NCBI GenBank assembly: GCA_003646055.1 | Contig: QNDZ01000080.1 | Coordinates: 1-7,318 of the forward strand | Direction of reading: 5' to 3' | Length of the DNA: 7,318 nt | Source: a bacterium | GTDB lineage: Bacteria; Hydrothermota; UBA3072; B12-G15 | Part shown: in pieces, positions 1 to 4,552 of the stretch | Layout: each line of letters opens with the position of its first letter | Numbering within the stretch: the stretch's first letter is position 1 | Notes under the pieces: generated by a model | Told to the model about the DNA's origin: nothing | Database searches by the model: none | The model's input: only the letters and a program-made list of their open reading frames with translations | Program-made: the position numbers and the translations under genes

Positions 1-455
1 ATTATCACAGGTGCAGCATAGAGATGGTCAACAGGTATATTGAAGTAACCCTGTATCTGCTCAGCATGAAGGTCAAGGGCAAGTATCCTGTGGGCCCCTG
101 CAGTTGAAAGCAGGTCAGCAACAAGTTTTGCAGAAATGGGAACACGGGGTTCATCCTTCTTGTCCTGTCTACCATACCCGTAATAGGGTATAACCGCAGT
201 TATCCTGCGTGCAGATGCCCTCTTCATTGCATCTATCATAATGAGGAGTTCCAGTAGATTCTCTGCTGGGGGATGGGTTGACTGTATCAAAAATACATCC
301 TTACCCCTGACATTTTCAAGAATCTTAACAAATATTTCACCATCGGAGAACCTGGTAACAAAGATTTCTCCCAGGTTAATCCCCATGTATTTAACTATTT
401 TTTTGGCCAATTCAGGATTAGAGGTTCCTGCAAAAACCTTCACCTTGTCATCCAT
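1..455 (-). CDS. prs: Ribose-phosphate pyrophosphokinase (PRPP synthetase), N-terminal part, cut by the window edge
   Basis: The enzyme transfers pyrophosphate from ATP to ribose-5-phosphate in the cytoplasm, making PRPP for purine, pyrimidine, histidine, tryptophan and NAD synthesis. I translated 151 residues; about half of the usual ~310-residue protein lies beyond base 1. Family hallmarks are FSDGE (residues 36-40), the [13 protein letters not shown] stretch (47-59), the ATP-loop motif GYGRQDKK (93-100) followed by [14 protein letters not shown], and the cation-binding stretch [12 protein letters not shown] (127-138). The ATG at 453-455 is preceded by GAAGGAG (461-467) with a 5-base gap, which fixes the start. 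The gene begins only 16 bases after the tRNA-Gln 3' end and its Shine-Dalgarno site lies just 4 bases from that end, so it is very probably cotranscribed with the tRNA and spoVG. Identification is near certain. Confidence 0.96.
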   Translation of the reverse strand, partial: MDDKVKVFAGTSNPELAKKIVKYMGINLGEIFVTRFSDGEIFVKILENVRGKDVFLIQSTHPPAENLLELLIMIDAMKRASARRITAVIPYYGYGRQDKKDEPRVPISAKLVADLLSTAGAHRILALDLHAEQIQGYFNIPVDHLYAAPVI

Positions 456-471
456 ATATGCTCCTTCTCAT

Positions 472-543
472 CTGGGGCGGGTGGATTCGAACCACCGAAT
501 GCGGGATCCAAAATCCCGTGCCTTGCCGCTTGGCTACGCCCCA
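472..543 (-). tRNA. tRNA-Gln, anticodon TTG
   Basis: The minus strand folds into a complete 72-base cloverleaf. The acceptor stem is TGGGGCG with CGCCCCA, and the discriminator base is G. The D arm is GCC/GGC, the anticodon stem is CGGGA/TCCCG with loop TTTTGGA (anticodon TTG, reading CAA), and the T arm is GGTGG/CCACC with loop TTCGAAT. No CCA is encoded, so the tail must be added after transcription. The U1-A72 first pair and G73 are usual for bacterial glutamine tRNAs. It sits 6 bases after the spoVG stop codon and 16 bases before prs, with no room for its own promoter or terminator. It must therefore be cut out of the polycistronic transcript, presumably by RNase P at the 5' end and an RNase Z or exonuclease route at the 3' end. 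Confidence 0.97.
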
Positions 544-549
544 AGTATG

Positions 550-846
550 CTATTCAATATCCTTTGTTTCCTCAACAGCCTCCGAGCTTGTTCCTTCCAG
601 CACCCTGTGATACTCATCAATCACTGCCTTTTCAAGTCTCTGCCTCATCTCATTGTTGATTGGATGGGCGATGTCCCTGAACTGTCCATCCTTACCCCTT
701 CTTGAAGGCATCGCTATGAAAAGCCCATTCTGCCCTTCAATAACCTTGATGCCACGAACCACAAACTCGTTGTCAAAGATGACATTTGCAAATGCCTTCA
801 ATTTGGGCTCCTCCCTCAGCGTGATTTTTACTTCAGTAATCTCCAT
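550..846 (-). CDS. spoVG: SpoVG family RNA-binding regulatory protein
   Basis: SpoVG proteins are small nucleic-acid-binding regulators, first named in Bacillus sporulation and septation but widespread in non-sporulating bacteria. The 98-residue product has the family core MEITEVKI at the N-terminus, FDNEFVVRGIKVIEG in the middle, and FIAMPSRRGKDGQFRDIAHPIN, which is the most conserved SpoVG segment. The C-terminus is short and acidic. I chose the ATG at 844-846 because GGAGG (854-858) lies 7 bases upstream. An upstream in-frame TTG at 850-852 would leave only one base after that site. The start lies 2 bases beyond the ispE stop codon, and the stop lies 6 bases before tRNA-Gln. Its target here is unknown; the cotranscribed tRNA and prs do not show what it regulates, and sporulation should not be inferred. 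Confidence 0.95.
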   Translation of the reverse strand: MEITEVKITLREEPKLKAFANVIFDNEFVVRGIKVIEGQNGLFIAMPSRRGKDGQFRDIAHPINNEMRQRLEKAVIDEYHRVLEGTSSEAVEETKDIE

Positions 847-848
847 GC

Positions 849-1739
849 TCAAGCCTCCATTTTGTTAAACTGTTTAACATACTCACTGCTGGAAATGCTT
901 CTGCAAATCCAGCAATCTCCATTTCCCTGAAATTGCGGGAGAAGCCTTCCTGCAGCATCCCGCTCATCAATCAGGGCAAAGACACATGAACCGCTCCCTG
1001 TTATACTCACCCCACGCACTCCATTGCTATTCTTTAATTTAGTATAAACCTCTACCACTTCCTTTTCATCCATAAGGAGTGCTGTGAAGTGGTTAAAAAG
1101 GTTACTCCCTATTCTTTCTATATCCTCTCCTTTTAAGGCTTCAGTCAGGATATTAACATCTCCTTCAGGTTTTGTCAAGGCTCTGGACACCTCTTCGTAT
1201 GCCTTCCCGGTATTCACACTGAAGTTAGGACAGATGAGGATAAACCACATATCTGGTGTTGGTAAAATCTCTATAATCTTCTCTCCCCTTCCCTGGGCAA
1301 GCACCGTGCCTCCGTATAGAAAAAAGGCCGTGTCTGAACCAAGTGAGTCTGCCAGCCCTTTAAGACCAATATGGTCAAGTGGATAATTAAAGTGTTTATT
1401 TAATGCAAGGATGGTTGCCACTGCATTGGAACTCCCTCCACCAAGTCCACCACCTGGAGGAATATTCTTCTCAATGAACACATCAGCCCCAAATTCCAAC
1501 CCTGTCTTTTCCTGAAACCTTTCTATTGCCATGTAAACAAGATTATCCTCATTTTCTGGAACATCCTTCCTTGTGGTTTTGACAGTAATTCTTCCGCTGT
1601 TATTAAAATTCAGGTGTATCTTATCATGAAGGTCTATCATCTGGAATATTGTTAATATGTTGTGATACCCGTCGGGCCTCTTATTAAGAACCTCAAGGTA
1701 AAGGTTTAATTTGGCATAAGACCTGAACTCAATCCCCAT
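849..1739 (-). CDS. ispE: 4-diphosphocytidyl-2-C-methyl-D-erythritol kinase
   Basis: IspE phosphorylates CDP-methylerythritol with ATP in the cytoplasmic MEP pathway to IPP and DMAPP. The 296-residue product is normal or slightly long for the family. It shows the N-terminal AKLNLYLEV motif with the catalytic-type Lys10 and the DGYH motif (23-26). The GHMP-kinase ATP loop PPGGGLGGGSSNA spans 94-106, GSDTAFFL carries the catalytic-type Asp136, and the third GHMP motif is ITGSGSCVF (246-254). The ATG at 1737-1739 lies inside the last codons of the preceding nucleotidyltransferase gene (11-base overlap). There is only a weak purine-rich site upstream, so translation probably depends on coupling. 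Its presence shows that the host makes isoprenoids by the bacterial MEP route, which matters because two prenyl-lipid genes lie just upstream in the same chain. Confidence 0.96.
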   Translation of the reverse strand: MGIEFRSYAKLNLYLEVLNKRPDGYHNILTIFQMIDLHDKIHLNFNNSGRITVKTTRKDVPENEDNLVYMAIERFQEKTGLEFGADVFIEKNIPPGGGLGGGSSNAVATILALNKHFNYPLDHIGLKGLADSLGSDTAFFLYGGTVLAQGRGEKIIEILPTPDMWFILICPNFSVNTGKAYEEVSRALTKPEGDVNILTEALKGEDIERIGSNLFNHFTALLMDEKEVVEVYTKLKNSNGVRGVSITGSGSCVFALIDERDAAGRLLPQFQGNGDCWICRSISSSEYVKQFNKMEA

Positions 1740-2499
1740 TATTCTTCTGGTGAAAATTCCACCAGTGTTCTGGATTCCTCTTTATCTTCTCTGCAACATA
1801 GATGTTTGTTTCAAGTAGAGCATCAATACTTGCACCAGCATCCCCCCACCAACCATCAAGCACTTCATACTCAAGTTCTCCCCTTTCAATATACAGGTTG
1901 TTGACATCTGTAATCTCATACTCACCCCTGCTTGAGGGTTTAAGAGAATCAATAAACTGAAAAACCTTACTATCATACATATAGATTCCCGTTATGGCAT
2001 AATTTGTTGGAGGACTTTCTGGTTTTTCAATAATCTTAATAATTTTATTATCCTCCATAACAGCAACACCATAATCACAGGGATTTTCAACCTCTTTGAG
2101 AAAAATCTTCGCACCCTCCCCCTTCTTCTCAAACTCCTTAACAGCAGGGGTAAGGTCATCCTCAACTATATTGTCACCAAGTATCACCATACACAGGTCA
2201 TTTTCAACAAAGTGTTCTGCCAGCTTCAAGGCATGGGCAATACCTAGTTCCCTTTCCTGATAACTGTACTGCAAATTTTTCAGACCAAAGGCATTACCAT
2301 TACCCAGAAGCCTTAAAAAATCTCCCGCATTATTCCCACCTGTGATAATCATAATATCTTCAATTCCCGCTTTAACAAGCGTAAGTAATGGATAGTAAAT
2401 CATAGGCTTATTATACACAGGTAAAAGGTGCTTGTTTGTTATCTTTGTCAGGGGATAGAGTCTTGTGCCAAGCCCACCAGCAAGAATAACACCCTTCAT
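1729..2499 (-). CDS. Short RmlA-like sugar-phosphate nucleotidyltransferase
   Basis: This is an NDP-sugar pyrophosphorylase of the glucose-1-phosphate thymidylyltransferase (RmlA) type, expected to join a sugar-1-phosphate to NTP in the cytoplasm. The nucleotide-binding signature GGLGTRLYPLT is at residues 8-18, followed by NKHLLPVYNKPMI (22-34). The metal-binding LGDN is at 107-110, a YGVAV motif at 143-147, the EKP sugar-site lysine at Lys159, GEYEITDVNN at 192-201 and WWGDAG at 217-222. At 256 residues it is about 35 shorter than typical RmlA (~290) and lacks the usual C-terminal extension. It therefore resembles the short, less characterised RmlA-like enzymes, and substrate and nucleotide cannot be read from the sequence. 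The start ATG shares an ATGA with the stop of the GGGPS-like gene, and the end overlaps ispE by 11 bases. It is not IspD, despite standing next to ispE. Confidence 0.88.
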   Translation of the reverse strand: MKGVILAGGLGTRLYPLTKITNKHLLPVYNKPMIYYPLLTLVKAGIEDIMIITGGNNAGDFLRLLGNGNAFGLKNLQYSYQERELGIAHALKLAEHFVENDLCMVILGDNIVEDDLTPAVKEFEKKGEGAKIFLKEVENPCDYGVAVMEDNKIIKIIEKPESPPTNYAITGIYMYDSKVFQFIDSLKPSSRGEYEITDVNNLYIERGELEYEVLDGWWGDAGASIDALLETNIYVAEKIKRNPEHWWNFHQKNNGD

Positions 2500-3206
2500 C
2501 TCTTCAATGCCTCTGGTTCTTTCTCAAGCAAACTTCCTATCACCACAATGTCTGCACCAGCACTGAACTTCTCCTGAATATCCTCTTTTGACCTTATTCC
2601 TCCACCTATAATGAGTGGGACAGTGATACCGTTTTTCACCACCCTTATCATCTCAGCAGGGATTGAATTATCAGCACCACTCCCAGCATCCATGTATATG
2701 AGTTTCATCCCAAGGAACTCACCAGCAAGGGCATGGGCAAGGGCAATCTCATTCTTATTCCTGGGTATTGGCCTTGTATTACTGATAAATTCAACCGTGG
2801 TGGTTGAACCAGACTCAATCAGCATATATCCTGTTGGGATAACCTCAACATCCATCTTTTTCAATCTTGGTGCTGCCCTTACATGTTCACCAATAAGATA
2901 CTGTGGATTTCTGCCACTTATCAATGATAGGAACAATATTGCATCTGCATGCTTGCTAATCTGTAGTGCAGAACCAGGAAATATTATCACAGGGTTCTCT
3001 GTGAGACCTTTTATCTTCTTCACAAACTCATCAAAATCCCTGTTATAAAGGGTGCTCCCTCCTACAAAGACAAGGTCAACCCTACTCCTGTTTATGCATT
3101 CTACCCTCTCCTCCAGAGAAATGCCTGTATCTGTGTCAGGGTCAATCAGGGCAGCTACAAGTTTTTTCTTATTTTCAACTGCCTGTTTTATAAATTCATA
3201 AATCAT
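2496..3206 (-). CDS. Geranylgeranylglyceryl phosphate synthase family protein (PcrB/GGGPS, group II-like)
   Basis: The family makes an ether bond between a prenyl diphosphate and sn-glycerol-1-phosphate, the first committed step of archaeal membrane lipids; Bacillus PcrB uses heptaprenyl diphosphate. The 236-residue TIM barrel shows LIDPD (20-24), FVGGST (47-52) and IFPGSALQIS (75-84). It continues with PTGYMLIESGS (124-134), SNTRPIPRNKNEIA (142-155), IYMDAGSGA (170-178) and the phosphate-binding motifs GGGIRS (201-206) and VVIGS (221-225). The PTGYMLI, NTRPIPR and YMDAGSGA segments resemble the group II enzymes of many archaea and Bacteroidetes more than Firmicutes PcrB. The ATG at 3204-3206 follows GAGG (3212-3215) and overlaps the end of the reductase gene by 11 bases. 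Prenyl chain length cannot be told by eye. Family assignment is strong, exact substrate inferred. Confidence 0.9.
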   Translation of the reverse strand: MIYEFIKQAVENKKKLVAALIDPDTDTGISLEERVECINRSRVDLVFVGGSTLYNRDFDEFVKKIKGLTENPVIIFPGSALQISKHADAILFLSLISGRNPQYLIGEHVRAAPRLKKMDVEVIPTGYMLIESGSTTTVEFISNTRPIPRNKNEIALAHALAGEFLGMKLIYMDAGSGADNSIPAEMIRVVKNGITVPLIIGGGIRSKEDIQEKFSAGADIVVIGSLLEKEPEALKR

Positions 3207-4353
3207 ACCTGCCTCTCAATAGTCTGAGACCCAGTTTCATCAGGTCTGGATACTCCCTGATAAGGGATTTTATTATATCATACACCTTTATCTCGTCAAT
3301 CACCTTCCTGTGATAGTTTTTTATTCCAAATTCTACAATCCTTTCTATGGTATCATCGTCAAGTTCCCTTAAAATCATCTTGGCTCTCCATCCCCAGTTG
3401 TTATTCCTGCCATAGGACCTGTTCCACTCCTTTTCATACGCCTTCAATGCCTTGTCGCATATACCATGCTCTTTTATCTTTGTGTAAAGCATATAGGAAC
3501 TGATAAGTGCGTGTGCTATCCCTCCACCTGATAATGGGTCTGTCAGCCTTCCTCCATCTCCAACAAGTGCAACCCCTTCACCAACAAGCCTCCTGTTCAC
3601 TGTGGTTGGCACAGCAGAGCCAAAACAGGAGACGGGCCTGAAAGAATTGATGTAATTCTTAACAAACTGTTCAAAATAGACCTTTGCTGACCTTCTGGTC
3701 AAACTTCTGTCAATGCCAATGCCAACATTGGAGAACCCACCACCTTTTGGGAACACCCATGCATAACCACCAGGTGCAATGCTCCTGCCAACATAAAAAT
3801 GTGCAATCTGGTCATCAATACCCGTATATGCAAGACACTGGTATGTCTGGTGAAATTCCTTAAGGTTAAATGGCTTGAGGAGTCCTGTTTCCCTTCCCAC
3901 AAACCCTGAGACACCATCTGCACCCACAACAAGTGGAGACCTGAAGGAGCCAGCAGTTGTTCTAACAACCCTCTCACCATCAGAATATTCCTCAATACTG
4001 GTTGCTGCTACACCCGTGAGACACTCAGCACCAGACTGAACTGCCTCAAGAAACAGGTCTCTATCAAACATCCTTCTATCAAGTATCCATCCAACACCAG
4101 GATAAAGCACTGTGAATCCCTTTGATGGAGAATTGATTTCTGCACCCTTGAGTTCAACAGATACCCATCTATCTTTAATCCTCAGGATACCCTCAATGGA
4201 CGCAGAAGAAAGCCCCTCGGCACAGTGAATATTCTCACCAGGGTATCTCTTTTTCTCTACTAAAAGAACAGAAAACCCTTCACCCGCAAGGAGTTTTGAG
4301 ATGAACGAGCCAGCAGGCCCACCACCTATAACAATAACATCATACCTTTTCAA
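3196..4353 (-). CDS. Geranylgeranyl reductase family FAD-dependent oxidoreductase
   Basis: Members saturate the double bonds of geranylgeranyl chains on archaeal ether lipids, chlorophyll precursors or quinones. The 385-residue protein starts with a Rossmann FAD site, VIGGGPAG (8-15), with acidic Glu33 closing the fold. Cys44 lies in HCAEGLS, a position conserved in archaeal-type reductases. The GGR substrate motif is YAWVFP (197-202) followed by NVGIG (209-213), and the second FAD motif is VGDGGRLTDPLSGGG (264-278). A helical C-terminal region follows. No signal peptide or membrane helix is evident. The start is TTG at 4351-4353, chosen because GGAGG (4360-4364) lies 6 bases upstream and the Rossmann strand begins at once. 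It overlaps the ferredoxin end by 14 bases and the GGGPS-like start by 11 bases. This placement favours an ether-lipid substrate with ferredoxin as donor, but that is inference. Confidence 0.9.
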   Translation of the reverse strand: MKRYDVIVIGGGPAGSFISKLLAGEGFSVLLVEKKRYPGENIHCAEGLSSASIEGILRIKDRWVSVELKGAEINSPSKGFTVLYPGVGWILDRRMFDRDLFLEAVQSGAECLTGVAATSIEEYSDGERVVRTTAGSFRSPLVVGADGVSGFVGRETGLLKPFNLKEFHQTYQCLAYTGIDDQIAHFYVGRSIAPGGYAWVFPKGGGFSNVGIGIDRSLTRRSAKVYFEQFVKNYINSFRPVSCFGSAVPTTVNRRLVGEGVALVGDGGRLTDPLSGGGIAHALISSYMLYTKIKEHGICDKALKAYEKEWNRSYGRNNNWGWRAKMILRELDDDTIERIVEFGIKNYHRKVIDEIKVYDIIKSLIREYPDLMKLGLRLLRGRYDL

Positions 4354-4552
4354 TCGCCTCCTCCGGACAAGTCATCACACAAAGTCCACAATACTCTCCA
4401 TCATCTTTGAACTCAATCTGGGGAGAAAAGTATATAACACCCTGTGGACACACACCTATGCACAATCCACACAGCGAACATCTATCTACATTAACCCTTA
4501 ATGATTTTTTGCAGGATTTCTCCGAAGACCTTTTTGACCTCTTTGAAACCAT
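4340..4552 (-). CDS. Small ferredoxin-type Fe-S protein with one incomplete cluster motif
   Basis: This 70-residue protein has a canonical CxxCxxCxxxCP motif (Cys25, 28, 31, 35) and a second motif with only Cys55, Cys58 and Cys62. The position of the missing first cysteine is Gly52, flanked by Asp50, Asp51 and Glu53. It may therefore bind one 4Fe-4S and one 3Fe-4S or unusual cluster. I chose the ATG at 4550-4552 because GGAAGG (4560-4565) lies 7 bases upstream. No ATG, GTG or TTG occurs in frame between it and the first cluster, so the gene must overlap the alaS end by at least 62 bases. An ATG at 4601-4603 would give 87 residues. The first 19 residues are strongly basic. The gene overlaps the reductase start, which suggests that it passes electrons to that flavoprotein. 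Confidence 0.82.
   Translation of the reverse strand: MVSKRSKRSSEKSCKKSLRVNVDRCSLCGLCIGVCPQGVIYFSPQIEFKDDGEYCGLCVMTCPEEAIEKV

Noticed and set aside
241..705. Plus-strand open frame of 154 codons
   Set aside because: It crosses prs, the tRNA-Gln and spoVG antisense, all of which are firmly identified on the minus strand.
850..852. TTG as the spoVG start
   Set aside because: Only one base separates it from GGAGG. The ATG two codons on has a 7-base gap and matches the usual SpoVG N-terminus.
1729..2499. The nucleotidyltransferase as IspD, given its place next to ispE
   Set aside because: The GGLGTRLYPLT, LGDN and EKP motifs and the overall order are RmlA-like. IspD has a different N-terminal signature and is usually about 230 residues.
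2611..3048. Plus-strand open frame of 145 codons opposite the GGGPS-like gene
   Set aside because: It is an antisense shadow of a gene with clear family motifs.
3699..3995. Second minus-strand frame of 98 codons within the reductase gene
   Set aside because: The FAD and GGR motifs are in the other frame. This one has no recognisable features and no good ribosome binding site was sought or seen.
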